NCBI RefSeq assembly: GCF_018812025.1
Contig: NC_063054.1
Location: 28,458,356 to 28,522,355, forward strand
Reading direction: 5' to 3'
DNA from: Megalobrama amblycephala
Taxonomy: Eukaryota > Chordata > Actinopteri > Cypriniformes > Xenocyprididae
Length of the DNA stretch: 64,000 bases
Below, one piece after another: positions 37,701 through 52,700 of the stretch. The notes below the pieces were generated by a model, which ran no database searches, had not been told where the DNA came from, and was given only the letters and a program-made list of their open reading frames with translations. Position 1 is the first letter of the stretch; the number at the start of each line of letters is the position of its first letter. Made by a program: the position numbers and the translations under genes.

Positions 37701-40700
37701 AGTTGGCAGAAGATTAAGGCAGTAAAAACTGTAACAATATGTTCAGAGCTTCAGCTGTCAATCATACCTTTGCATGGGTTAATGTTGTTTATAGGGAGGT
37801 TTGGATCTGTTACATTATATCCACTCATGCAAGAGCAATTGTAACTCCCAACAGTGTTGTTGCAGATTGAGTTTGGACCACAGACGTCTGATATCTCAAC
37901 ACATTCATCCACATCTTTGGTAAAAGAAAATTACAGACATAAAAATGACCCTTTCCTCTTTAGGTCACTCAAACAGAGTGTGGAGGTCAGCTCGCCTAAC
38001 ATTACAATCTAATATTACATTTAGAAAATTTTATCCAAAGTAGAAAACACTGAAACGTCAATGTTATCATTAAAACATTTGTATTTATTTAAATAAAATG
38101 TATTGGACTAATAGTTTACAAAAACATCTAGTTCATTATCCAATGTTAGAGAACACAGAGATCTGAATATAGAATGTACCTCTACATGTGTTATTGATGC
38201 TGATGGTGAGACTGGAGTTTGTTACAGTGAATCCATCCAAACATGAGCAATTGTAACTTCCTATTTCATTTGTGCAGTTGGAATCAGGGCCACATATAAA
38301 TGGACTGAGCAGACATTCATTTATATCTATGGGAAAATTAAATTAAAAATTAAAGTAATCATTTTAATTAATTATAAACTGATTTAATTATCACAAACAC
38401 CTAAAGACATGAAATACATTTATCTCATGGCATTCATATGTCTATATAAAGGAGAATATAAATCAAGAAGATAGAAGCTGAGCACAACAGGCCAGAACAA
38501 ATGTAAACTTATCTCCTAAAGAAAAAGAGCTGGATAAAAATAGTATTTCGGCCCTAAACTTACAAATCCAAAACTGCATGTGCTAGCTAAATAAATAAAT
38601 ATAAACAATAAAAAAATAAATAAAATAAACAAACAATGATTATCTGCATATTTGATAAAGACATATCTGAAATTATTCAACAATCATAACAGAGAATATT
38701 ACAAAGTGCAAACTTACCGATGCATGGGTTACTTTTGGCAATCTCCTTATTTCCATCTGAGACGTTATATCCTTCCCAACAAGAGCAGGAGAAGCTTCCA
38801 TTGTAATTGTAACAGTGAGAGTTTGGCCCACATACTGATACCGAGTCAAAACATTCATAAATATCTGAAATGAAATTTTTGATAAAGAGAAAGGTTACAT
38901 TTGATTTGACAAAAGATTTTAGACAGTACAAATACAAACTGCTCAGTGCTTCAGCTGTCAATCATACCTTTGCATGGGTTACTGCTGTTTATAGGGAGAT
39001 TTGAGTCTGTTACATTATATCCACTCATGCAAGAGCAATTGTAACTCCCAACAGTGTTGTTGCAGATTGAGTTTGGACCACAGACGTCTGATCTCTCAAC
39101 ACATTCATCCACATCTTTATTAAAAGAAAATTACAGACATAAAAAGAACAGTTTCCTCTTTAGGTCACTCATTCAGAATGTGAATGAAAACTTATAAACT
39201 GCCTAACATTACAATCTAATATTACATTTAGAATATTTTATCCAAAATAGGAAACGCTGAAACATCATAATGTTAGCATAAAAAAAAAATATTTGCCATT
39301 TATTTTAATAAAATCATTTGGACTAATGGTGTACAAAAAAACATCTAGTTCATTATTCAATGTTAGAGAACACAGAGATCTGAATATAAAATGTACCTCT
39401 ACATGTGTTATTGATGCTGATGGTGAGACTGGAGTTTGTTACAATGAATCCATCCAAACATGAGCAATTGTAACTTCCTATTTCATTTGTGCAGTTGGAA
39501 TTTGGACCACATACAGATGGACTGATCAGACATTCATCTATATCTATGGGGGGGAAATAATTAAAATTTGCCTTAATTCATACAAGTATAAACAGATAAA
39601 ACATGAAAGGCAAATGGTATCTCACAACATAATAGACAAACTTAAGAAAAATACGGATTGAGAAAGTGTATTAACATTTTTTTTAAACAAACGACCACAA
39701 AATTCATATTTTTTAAAGCAGCAGAAACAAACTAACAAAAATAACAAAAATTAATTATACACCTCTCAATACTTATTTTCTTTGTCATGAATTTGTAACA
39801 AGCTCTTGCTGTCAATCATACCTTTGCATGTGTTACTGCTGTTTATAGGGAGGTTTGGATCTGTTATATTATATCCACTCATGCAAGAGCAATGGTAACT
39901 CCCAACAGTGTTTTTGCAGATTGACTTTGGACCACAGACGTCTGATATCTCAACACATTCATTCACATCTTTATTAAAAGGAAGTTCAGAGGAAAAAACA
40001 GTTTATGTCACTCATTCATATGTGAAACAAAAGAATGCTTAATTTACAAAAATTATATAAACTCTAGCCAATAGGTCTAATAGGTTGTAATTCAAGGTTA
40101 GAGTAAACATAAATCTAAATATAAAATGTACCTCTACATGTGTTATTGATGCTGATGGTGAGATTTGAGTTTGTTGCAGTGAATCCATCCAAACATGAGC
40201 AATTGTAACTTCCTATTTGATTTGTGCAGTTGGAATTTGACCCACATACAGATGGACTGATCAGACATTCATCTATATCTAGAAGGGGAAATAAGTTAAA
40301 TTTGCTTTAATACATACAAGTGTAAACAGTTAAAACATGAAAGACAAATAGTTTCTCACAACATAATACAGAAAATATACAAGAAAATACAGATTGAGAA
40401 AGCATATCAACATTTTTTAAACAACCACAAAATTTAAGATTTTGTAAAGCAGCATGTGCAACAGAAACAAACTAACAAAAGTTAATTATATGCCTCCCAG
40501 TACTCATTTTCTTTGTCATGAGTTTGTACAATGAGCTTTTGCTGTCAATCATACCTTTGCATGGGTTATTGCTGTTTATAGGGAGGTTTGGATCTGTTAC
40601 ATTATATCCACTCATGCAAGAGCAATTGTGACTCCCAACAGTGTTGTTGCAGATTGAGTTTGGACCACAGATGTCTGATCTCTTAACACATTCATTCACA

Positions 40701-43700
40701 TCTTTATTAAAAGGAAGTTCAGAGGAAAATAACAGTTTATGTCACTCATTCATATGTGAAGGTCAACACATTCTTTGGCATCTTTACAACACAATGCTTC
40801 ATTTACAAAAAAAAGACATGGAAAGTAAAAATCATATGGATTATTCATGAATATAGCATCAATAGAAATCTTAATATAAAATGTACCTCTACATGTGTTA
40901 TTGATGCTGACGGTGAGATTTGAGGTTGTTGCAGTGAATCCATCCAAACATGAGCAATTGTAACTTCCTATTTCATTTGTGCAGTTGGAATTTGGACCAC
41001 ATACAGATGGACTGATCAGACATTCATCTATATCTATGGGGGGGGAAATAATTAAAATTTGCCTTAATTCATACAAGTATAAACAGATAAAAAATGAAAG
41101 ACAAATGGTATCTCACAACATAATAGACAAACTTAAGAAAAATTAGGATTGAGAAAGTGTATTAACATTTTTTTTTAAACAAACAACCACAAAATTAATA
41201 TTTTGTAAAGCAGCACCTGCAACAGAAACAAACTAACAAAAATTAATTATACACCCCTAAATACTTATTTTCTTTATCATGAATATTTAACAAGCTTTTG
41301 CTGTCAATAATACCTTTGCATGGGTTACTGCTGTTTATAGGGAGGTTTGGATCTGTTACATTATATCCACTCATGCAAGAGCAATTGTAACTCCCAACAG
41401 TGTTGTTGCAGATTGAGTTTGGACCACAGACGTCTGATCTCTCAAAGCATTCATTCACATCTTTATTAAAAGGAAGTTCAGAGGAAAAGAACAGTTTATG
41501 TCACTCATTCATATGTGAAAGTCAACTCAATCTTTGGCATCTTTATAACAGAATGCTTAATTTACAAAAATGATATCAAAGTTAAAATCACATGGATAAT
41601 ATCTAGCTAATAGGTTGTAATTCAAGGTTAGCGTAAACACAAATCTAAATATAGAATGTACCTCTACATGTGTTACTGATGCTGATGCTGAGATTTGAGT
41701 TTGTTGCAGTGAATCCATCCAAACATGAGCAATTATAACTTCCTATTTCATTTGTGCAGTTGGAATCAGGACCACATACAGATGGACTGAACACACATTC
41801 ATTTATATCTAGAGGGGTAAAATAATGTAAATATGCTTTAATACATACAAGTATAAACAGGTAAAACATGTAAGACAAATGGTATCTCACAACATAATAC
41901 AGAAACAAACTAACAAAAATTAATTATACGCCTGCCAATACTCATTTTCTTTGTCATGAATTTGAAACAAGCTTTTGCTGTCAATCATACCTCTGCATGT
42001 GTTATTGCTGTTTATAGGGAGGTTTGGATCTGTTACATTATATCCACTCATGCAAGAGCAATTGTAACTCCCAAAAGTGTTGTTGCAGATTGAGTTTGGA
42101 CCACAGACGTCTGATATCTCAACACATTCATCCACATCTTTATTAAAAGAAAATTACAGACATAAAAAGAACAGCTTCCTCTTTAGGTCACTCATTCAGA
42201 ATGTGGATGTAAACTTATAAATTGCCTAACATTACAATCTAATATTACATTTAGAATATTTTATCCAAAATAGGAAATGCTGAAACTTCATAATGTTAGC
42301 ATTAAAACATATTTGATATTTATTTTAATAAAATTGATTGAATTAATGGTGTACAAAAAACATCTAGTTCATTATTCAATGTTAGAGAACACAGAGATCT
42401 GAATATAGAATGTACCTCTACATGTGTTATTGATGCTGATGGTGAGATTTGAGTTTGTTACAGTGAATCCATCCAAACATGAGCAATTGTAACTTCCTAT
42501 TTCATTTGTGCAGTTGGAATTTGGACCACATACAGATGGACTGATCAGACATTCATCTATATCTATGGGGGGGAAATAATTAAAATTTGCCTTAATTCAT
42601 ACAAGTATAAACAGATAAAACATGAAAGACATGTGGTATCTCACAACATAATAGACAAACTTAAGAAAAATACGGATTGAGAAAGTGTATTAACATTTTT
42701 TTAAACAAACAACCACATAATTAATATTTTGTAAAGCAGCACCTGCAACAGAAACAAACTAACAAAAATTAATTATACACCTCTCAATACTTATTTTCTT
42801 TGTCATGAATTTGAAACAAGCTTTTGCTGTCAATCATACCTCTGCATGTGTTACTGCTGTTTATAGGGAGGTTTGGATCTGTTACATTATATCCACTCAT
42901 GCAAGAGCAATTGTAACTCCCAACAGTGTTGTTGCAGATTGAGTTTGGACCACAGACGTCTGATCTCTCAACACATTCATCCACATCTTTATTAAAAGGA
43001 AGTTCAGAGGAAAAGAACAGTTTATGTCACTCATTCATATGTGAAACAACAGAATGCTTAATTTACAAAAATTATATCAAAGTTAAAATCACATGGATAA
43101 ACTCTAGCCAATAGGTCTAATAGGTTGTAATTCAAGGTTAGCGTAAACACAAATCTAAATATAAAATGTACCTCTACATGTGTTATTGATGCTGATGGTG
43201 AGATTTGAGTTTGTTACAATGAATCCATCCAAACATGAGCAATTGTAACTTCCTATTTCATTTGTGCAGTTGGAATCAGGACCACATACAGATGGACTGA
43301 ACAGACATTCATCTATATCTATTGGGGGGGATTCAATATTATAAAAATAAGCAATTATTTAAATGATTTTCCTGCAATTTCAGTCAAATACAGGCTATTT
43401 TCACTGTGTATAAATTTAAAATATATACGCTTGAAATGATTATTCATATATGCAAATATGCACTACTTTAACAACAAAACAAAGTAAAGTAGCTGTTGGG
43501 GAAAAAACTAATAAAGAATACCAGTCATAGCAGCAATAGTTCTCCCCTCCACCATGTTTAAAGTTTATGGCATGCTCAACTTGAGAACTTGGATATCAAA
43601 ATTATCCCAGAGCTTCCCACTGGTAAATATGACCTGAGAGGGAGCTCATGTCTAATTTTTAATTAGGAAACTCGTATTTATGATAATTCCGATAGCATGT

Positions 43701-46700
43701 GAAGGCAGCATTACAGTTCTACCCACACAATGATGGTGAGTCAAAACATTCATGTATATTGACTTAAAATAATTGATAAGTAAACGGTTAACAGAAGGTT
43801 CAGGCAGTACAAGAGGTAACAAAATGTTCAGAGCTTCAGCTGTCAATCATACCTTTGCATGTGTTATTGCTGTTTATAGGGAGGTTTGGATCTGTTACAT
43901 TATATCCACTCATGCAAAAGCAATTGTAACTCCCAACAGTGTTGTTGCAGATTGAGTTTGGACCACAGACGTCTGATATCTCAACACATTCATCCACATC
44001 TTTATTAAAAGAAAATTACAGACACAAAAAGAGCAGTTTCCTCTTTAGGTCACTCATTCAGAATATGGAAGTCAATTCATTAATTGCCTATTATAACAAT
44101 CTAATATTACATTTAGAATATTTTATCCAAAGTAGGAAACGCTGAAACTTCATAATGTTAGCATTAAAAAAATATTTGCCATTTATTTTAATAAAATCGT
44201 TTGAACTAATGGTGTACAAAAAACTTCTAGTTCATTATTCAATGTTAGAGAACACAGAGATCTGAATATAGAATGTACCTCTGCATGTGTTATTGATGCT
44301 GATGGTGAGATTTGAGTTTGTTGCAGTGAATCCATCCAAACATGAGCAATTGTAACTTCCTATTTCATTTGTGCAGTTGGAATTTGGACCACATACAGAT
44401 GGACTGATCAGACATTCATTTATATCTATGGGGGAAAAACACAATACTATAAAACAAACAATTATTTAACCCTTGTGCATACCTTATGGAATTTTTTTTT
44501 TTTTCTTGGTCATTTTGAATATTTTTACTATTTTTTTGCAAAATGGTGCCATTTTTCTTATGCTTGGCTATAAAGCAAATACTTCCTTTATTCTTGTTTT
44601 CTGCTTCTGTGTATTATAGAGCCAACTGAATAAAATATGCAGCTATAATCGTGTGGGTATGTTGGTATGGATGTCAGTGTGTGGTTTGTATGTGTGTGTG
44701 TGTGTGTGTGTGTAATATTTGAGAGAGAAAAACTTTACTGTAAATCACAAATGCAACCACTGTATGTACCAGTGGTGTTTTGCTGGCATCTAATGGAGAA
44801 AACTTGGTACTGCGGCCAAACAAAATCTTAGTGAAAGCTCATTTTGTGAAATATCAACCCTTAAATTTGTAACGCAGCTCATTTAGATTTATGGCTTTGA
44901 TTTTCTAGCAGATGTAGAGTTCAACAAGTTTCATAAAATATATATTTTATATAAAATTATTCGTAAATCATTTTCATAAATTTACACCTCTATACCCCCC
45001 CCACAGGTTCTATGCATGTTTATGACAACTGTCATTAAATGTCATTCGCTCAATTATGTCATTTTTAATGCAAAGATGACATTGTTTGAGATGTTTTTGT
45101 TATGACAACTTGACATAAACCAATTCATCATAACCTGTCAGTGTCTTTGTCATGACAACTTGACATTACCAAGACAACATAACCTGTCATAAACATGACA
45201 TAGCAGATTAATCAACAAACTTAAGAAACTTTGCTTTTTAACATTAACATTAACATTACAATACATTATTTTGGTAACACTTCAGTATAGGGAACAGATA
45301 TATAAACAATTAACTATGACTTTTCCCTCAATAAAGTACTAATTTACTGCTTATAAATATAGTTAATTGTTAAGTTTAGGTATTGGGTAGGATTAAGAAT
45401 GTAGAATAAGGTCATGCAGAATAAGGCATTAATATGTGCTTAATAATTACTAATAAATAGTCAATATTCCAGTCATATGCATGCTAATAGTAATAAGCAA
45501 TATTAATATTGTAAATTTATACATAATATTGTCACTTAATGACATTTTAATGACAGTTCAATTTGTACCACTGAAAAAAAGTGGTCAGAAAAATATTCAT
45601 GACTCTATTATATTGGCCTCATGACAGCCAGGTGTCATGTCAGTCTTATGCACACCCCTTCAAGTAAAGTGTTACCCAAAAAATTAATAATGAATATCTG
45701 ACATAAAATAATTGATCAGCTGTCAATCATACCTCTGCATGTGTTATTGCTGTTTATAGGGAGGTTTGGATCTGTTACATCATATCCACTCATGCAAGAG
45801 CAATTGTGACTCCCAACAGTGTTGTTGCAGATTGAGTTTGGACCACAGACGTCTGATATCTCAACACATTCATCCACATCTTTATTAAAAGGAAGTTAGG
45901 AAGGAGAAGAACAGTTTGGGTCACTCATACATATGTAAATAAATAATTCAGAATAAAAAAACAAAACAAAAAAACAAAAAACAAAAACAAAGACATGGAC
46001 AAGCTCTAGTTAATTATTCATGGTTAGAGTAAATGCAAATCTAAATATCGAATGTACCTCTACATGTGTTATTGATGCTGATGGTGAGATTTGAGTTTGT
46101 TGCAGTGAATCCATCCAAACATGAGCAATTGTAACTTCCTATTTCATTTGTGCAGTTGGAATTTGGACCACATACAGATGGACTGATCAGACATTCATCT
46201 ATATCTATGAAAAAAGGAAATTTTAAAAGTGATTTAAAACAGTTAGATGTATAAAAAGACTTCTATACAAGCAGTATACAAATTAAGTAGCAATGTTAAC
46301 ATTTTCCAAAAATAAATATATAGTAAATAAAAACAGTTAATAAAAAAAAGTCTGGATCCTGAACCTATTCTAAAACTATCTTTTTTTTTTTTTTAAATAC
46401 ATTTTTAAATTATGCAATGACCAAAAGTTTAAAAATAATGTAAAAATTACTTGTAAATTGCAATTCAGAATATCAAATAAACAAAAACTTACCGATGCAT
46501 GGGTTGTTTTTATTAATAGCGTGATTACCATCTGTGACATTATATCCATTCCAACAAAAGCATGAGAAGCTTCCATTGTAATTGTAACAGTAAGAGTTCG
46601 GCCCACATACTGATGGAGGGTCAAGACATTCATAAATATCTGAAACAAAGTAATTGATAAAGTAAACAGTTGGCAGAAGATTAAGGCAGTAAAAACTGTA

Positions 46701-49700
46701 ACAATATGTTCAGAGCTTCAGCTGTCAATCATACCTCTGCATGGGTTATTGCTGTTTATAGGGAGGTTTGGATCTGTTACATTATATCCACTCATGCAAG
46801 AGCAATTGTAACTCCCAACAGTGTTGTTGCAGATTGAGTTTGGACCACAGACGTCTGATATCTCAAAGCATTCATCCACATCTTTGGTAAAAGAAAATTA
46901 CAGACATAAAAATGGCCCTTTCCTCTTTAGGTCACTCAAACAGAGTGTGGAGGTCAGCTCGCCTAACATTACAATCTAATATTTCATTTAGAAAATTTGA
47001 TCCAAAGTAGAAAACACTGAAACGTCAATGTTATCATTAAAACATTTGTATTTATTTTAATAAAATGTATTGGACTAATAGTGTACAAAAACATCTAGTT
47101 CATTATTCAATGTTAGAGAACACAGAGATCTGAATATAGAATGTACCTCTACATGTGTTATTGATGCTGATGGTGAGACTGGAGTTTGTTGCAGTGAATC
47201 CATCCAAACATGAGCAATTGTAACTTCCTATTTCATTTGTGCAGTTGGAATCAGGGCCACATATAAATGGACTGAGCAGACATTCATTTATATCTATGGA
47301 AAAATTAAATTAAAAATTCAAGTAATCACTTTAATTAAGTAAAAACTGATTTAATTATCACAAACACCTAAAGACATGAAATACATTTATCTCATGGCAT
47401 TCATATGTCTATATAAAGGAGAATATAAATCAAGAAGGTAGAAGCTGAGCACAACAGGCCAGAACAAATGTAAACTTATCTCCTAAAGAAAAAGAGCTGG
47501 ATAAAAATAGTATTTCAGCCCTAAACTTACAAATCCAAACTGCATGTGCTAGCTAAATAAATAAATATAAACAAACAAAAAAACAAACAAACAAAAAAAC
47601 AAAACAATGATTGCATATTTGATAAAGACATATCTGAAATTATTCAACAATCATAACAGAGAATATTACAAAGTGCAAACTTACCGATGCATGGGTTACT
47701 TTTGGCAATCTCCTTATTTCCATCTGAGACGTTATATCCTTCCCAACAAGAGCAGGAGAAGCTTCCATTGTAATTGTAACAGTTAGAGTTTGGCCCACAT
47801 ACTGATACTGCGTCAAGACATTCATAAATATCTGAAATAAATTTTTTGATAAAGAGAAAGGTTACATTTGATTTGACAAAAGATTTAGACAGTACAAATA
47901 CAAACTGCTCAGTGCTTCAGCTGTCAATCATACCTTTGCATGGGTTACTGCTGTTTATAGGGAGATTTGGGTCGGTTACATTATATCCACTTATGCAAGA
48001 GCAATTGTGACTCCCAACAGTGTTGTTGCAGATTGAGTTTGGACCACAGACGTCTGATATCTCAACACATTCATCCACATCTTTATTAAAGTTATGGGGA
48101 AAAAACAGTTTTGGTCACTCATACTGTACATATGTAAATAAATAATGAGAAGAATAAGAAGGCTTAGCTTACAAAAATTGCATAAAAAACATGCATAAAC
48201 TCTTATTCAAAGTTAGAGTAAACAAAATTTGAATATAGAATGTACCTCTACATGTGTTATTGATGCTGATGGTGAGACTTGAATTTGTTACAATGAATCC
48301 ATCCAAACATGAGCAATTGAAACTTCCTATTTCATTTGTGCAGTTGGAATTTGACCCACATTGAGGTGGATTGACCAGACATTCATCTATATCTATGGAG
48401 GAAAAACACAGTGTTATTAAAACAAGCAGATATTTAAAAAGTCTCATTTCCTGCAATTATAACTACAACAGTAAGAGCTCAGCTCAAACACTGATGGCGA
48501 GTCAGAACATTCTTGAATGTCTGGCATAAAATAATTGATAAATTGTAAGATTACAGTTAACAGAAGATTCAGGCAGTTCAAACAGTAATGCTTCAGCTGT
48601 CAATCATACCTTTGCATGTGTTACTGCTGTTTATAGGGAGGTTTGGATCTGTTACATCATATCCACTCATGCAAGAGCAATTGTAACTCCCAACAGTGTT
48701 GTTGCAGATTGAGTTTGGACCACAGATGTCTGATCTCTTAACACATTCATCCACATCTTTATTAAAAGAAAATTACAGACATAAAAAGAACAGTTTCCTC
48801 TTTAGGTCACTCATTCAGAATGTGGATGTGAACTTATAAATTGCCTAACATTACAATCTAATATTCCATTTAGAATATTTTATCCAAAGTAGGAAACGCT
48901 GAAACTTCATAATGTTAGCATTAAAAAAATATTTGCCATTTATTTTAATAAAATCGTTTGGACTAATGGTGTACAAAAACATCTAGTTTATTATCCAATG
49001 TTAGAGAACACAGAGATCTGAATATAGAATGTACCTCTGCATGTGTTATTGATGCTGATGGTGAGATTTGAGTTTGTTACAGTGAATCCATCCAAACATG
49101 AGCAATTGTAACTTCCTATTTCATTTGTGCAGTTGGAATCAGGACCACATATAGATGGACTGAACAGACATTCATTTATATCTATGGGAGGAAAACACAA
49201 TACTATAAAACAAGCAGTTATTTAACCCTTGTGCATCCTTATGGACATTTTTTTTTTGGTCATTTTGACTGTTAATGCCAAATGCACAAATTTTGAAACA
49301 AAAATGTCCCTATTTAAACCCATTAAAACAGCTATTTTTAATTCTAGGGTTATTTAACTGTAAAATGATGCAGTCTTTGTTAATAGGCTTTCATTGTGTT
49401 GGAAAGGCTTCAAAATAAATATTTTTACTATTTTTTGCAAAATGGTGCCATTTTCTCAGGCTTGGCTATAAAGCAAATACTTGCTTTATTCCTGTTTTCT
49501 GCTTCTGTGTTTTATAGAGCCAGTTGGATAAGATATGCAGCTATAATTGTGTGGGTGTGTTGGTATGGATGTCAGTGTGTGGTTTGTATGTGTGTGTATG
49601 TAATATTTGAGAGAGAAAAACTTTACTGTAAATCACAAATCCAATCACTGTGTGTACCAGTGGTATTTTGCTGGCATCTAATGGGGAAAATTTGGTACTG

Positions 49701-52700
49701 CGCCCAAACAAAATCTTACTGAAAGCTCATTTTGTGAAACATCAACCCTTAAATTTGTAACGCAGCTCATTTAGATTTATAGCTTTGATTTTCTAGCAGA
49801 TTTAGAGTTCAACAAGTTTCATAAAATATATGTTATATAAAATCATTAAAAAAAATTAAAATCGTAAATCATTTTCATAAATTTACACCTCTATAACCTT
49901 TTTGTTTTGTTTAACTTTTTAAACTGATTTTACTTCACCAATAATCTGTGAGGAGTCTTCTTTAACATGAGACTTAACTTAAGTCGGTGCTCCCAAATTT
50001 TTATGACAGTTTTTGGACATGGACATTTTGTCCTCTATGGACCTATGTGTAACTTTATTTAGTTGACACACAAGGGTTAAAAACTGTTTTATTTCATTCA
50101 ATTAAAATTTCAATAGTAAGAGTTTAGTCCAAACACTGATGGTGACTCAAATGAATAATGAATATCTGACATAAAATAGTTGATCATCTGTCAATCATAC
50201 CTCTGCATGTGTTACTGCTGTTTATAGGGAGGTTTGAGTCTGTTACATTATATCCACTCATGCAAGAGCAATTGTGACTCCCAACAGTGTTGTTGCAGAT
50301 TGAGTTTGGACCACAGATGTCTGATATCTCAACACATTCATCCACATCTTTATTAAAAGGAAGATCAGAGGAAAAGAACAGTTTGGGTCACTCATACATA
50401 TGTAAATAAATAATGAGAATAAATAAATCAATAAAATAGATAAAAAAACATAATAAAATAAAAAACAGATAAACTCTAATTACTGAAGATTAGAGTAAAT
50501 GCAAATCTGAATATAGAATGTACCTCTACATGCGTTATTGATGCTGATGGTGAGATTTGAGTTTGTTGCAGTGAATCCATCCAAACATGAGCAATTGTAA
50601 CTTCCTATTTCATTTGTGCAGTTGGAATCAGGGCCACACACAGATGGATTGAATAGACATTCATCTATATCTATGGGGATGGAGACACAATATTATTAAA
50701 ACAAGCAATTATTTAAAAAAAGGTTTAATTTCATGCAATTACAATTACAACGGTAATGCTGCCTTTACATGCTATTGTAAATCTGAAACTTTCAACTTCT
50801 GAAGGTTGTGTTTACGAGCTTGTCGCATTCAAGTGCTTTGATATCAGAAAGAACAGGAATCATGGAGGACACAAGGTTTATTCTTGCCTATTTATTAAGA
50901 AAATCGTATTAATGCCAAAATGATATTTAGCGTCGTATTTTTTGTCAAAAATATAAACATTCACCCCGCTATCTAAATAGCCAACTTGCTGACAATTCTG
51001 GGATTTTGGTCAAACACAGGCTATTTTCTCTGTGTATAAAACATTCAATATGCTTTAAATTATTATTCATAAACGTAAATATGCACTACTTCAATCATAC
51101 CTCTGCATGTGTTATTGCTGTTTATAGGGAGGTTTGGATCTGTTACATTATATCCACTCAAGCATGAACAATTGTAACTCCCAACAGTGTTGTTGCAGAT
51201 TGAGTTTGGACCACAGACGTCTGATATCTCAACACATTCATCCACATCTTTATTAAAAGGAAGTTAGGAAAGAAAAGAACAGTTTGGGTCACTCATACAT
51301 ATGTAAATAAATAATGAAAAACAACAACAGACAAACAAACAAAAAAACATTGATAAACTCGATAATTATTCAAGGTTAGAGTAAATGCAAATCTAAATAT
51401 AAAATGTACCTCTACATGTGTTATTGATGCTGATGGTGAGATTTGAGTTTGTTACAATGAATCCATCCAAACATGAGCAATTGTAACTTCCTATTTCATT
51501 TGTGCAGTTGGAATTTGGACCACATACAGATGGACTGATCAGACATTCATCTATATCTATTGGGGGGAATACAATATTATTAAAATAAGCAATTATTTAA
51601 AAAAGTTTAATTTCCTGCAATTTCAGTCAAATACAGGCTATTTTCACAGTGTATAAAACATTCAATATGCTTCAAATGATTATTCATACAGTATATGTAA
51701 ATATGCACTACTTTAACAACAAAACAAATTAATGTAGCTGTTGGGGAAAAAAACTAATAAAGAATACCAGTCATAGCAGCAATAGTTCAATAGCAATAGT
51801 GTTTAAAGTTTATGGCATGCTCAACTTGGGAACTTGGATATCAAAATTATCCCAGAGCTTCCCAGTGGTAAATATGACCTGAGAGGGAGCTCATGTCTAA
51901 TTTTTAATTAGGAAACTTGTATTTATGATAATTCCGATAGCATGTGAAGGCAGCATTACAGTTCTACCCACACAATGATGGTGAGTCAAAACATTCATGT
52001 ACATTCATGACTTAAAATAATTGATAAGTAAACGGTTAACAGAAGGTTCAGGCAGTACAAGAGGTAACAAAATGTTCAGAGCTTCAGCTGTCAATCATAC
52101 CTTTGCATGTGTTATTGCTGTTTATAGGGAGGTTTGGGTCTGTTACATTATATCCACTCATGCAAGAGCAATTGTAACTCCCAACAGTGTTGTTGCAGAT
52201 TGAGTTTGGACCACAGACGTCTGATATCTCAACACATTCATCCACATCTTTATTAAAAGAAAATTACGGACACAAAAAGAACAGTTTCCTCTTTAGGTCA
52301 CTCATTCAGAATATGGAGGTCAATTCATTAATTGCCTATTATAAAAATCTATTACATTTAGAATATTTTATCCAAAGAAGGAAATGCTGAAACTTCATAA
52401 TGTTAGCATTAAAAAAATATTTGCCATTTATTTTAATAAAATCGTTTGGACTAATGGTGTACAAAAAACTATCTAAATCTAGTTCATTATTCAATGTTAG
52501 AGAACACAGAGATCTGAATATAGAATGTACCTCTACATGTGTTATTGATGCTGATGGTGAGATTTGAGTTTGTTACAGTGAATCCATCCAAACATGAGCA
52601 ATTGTAACTTCCTATTTCATTTGTGCAGTTGGAATCAGGACCACATACAGATGGACTGAACAGACATTCATCTATATCTATGGGGGAAAAACACAATACT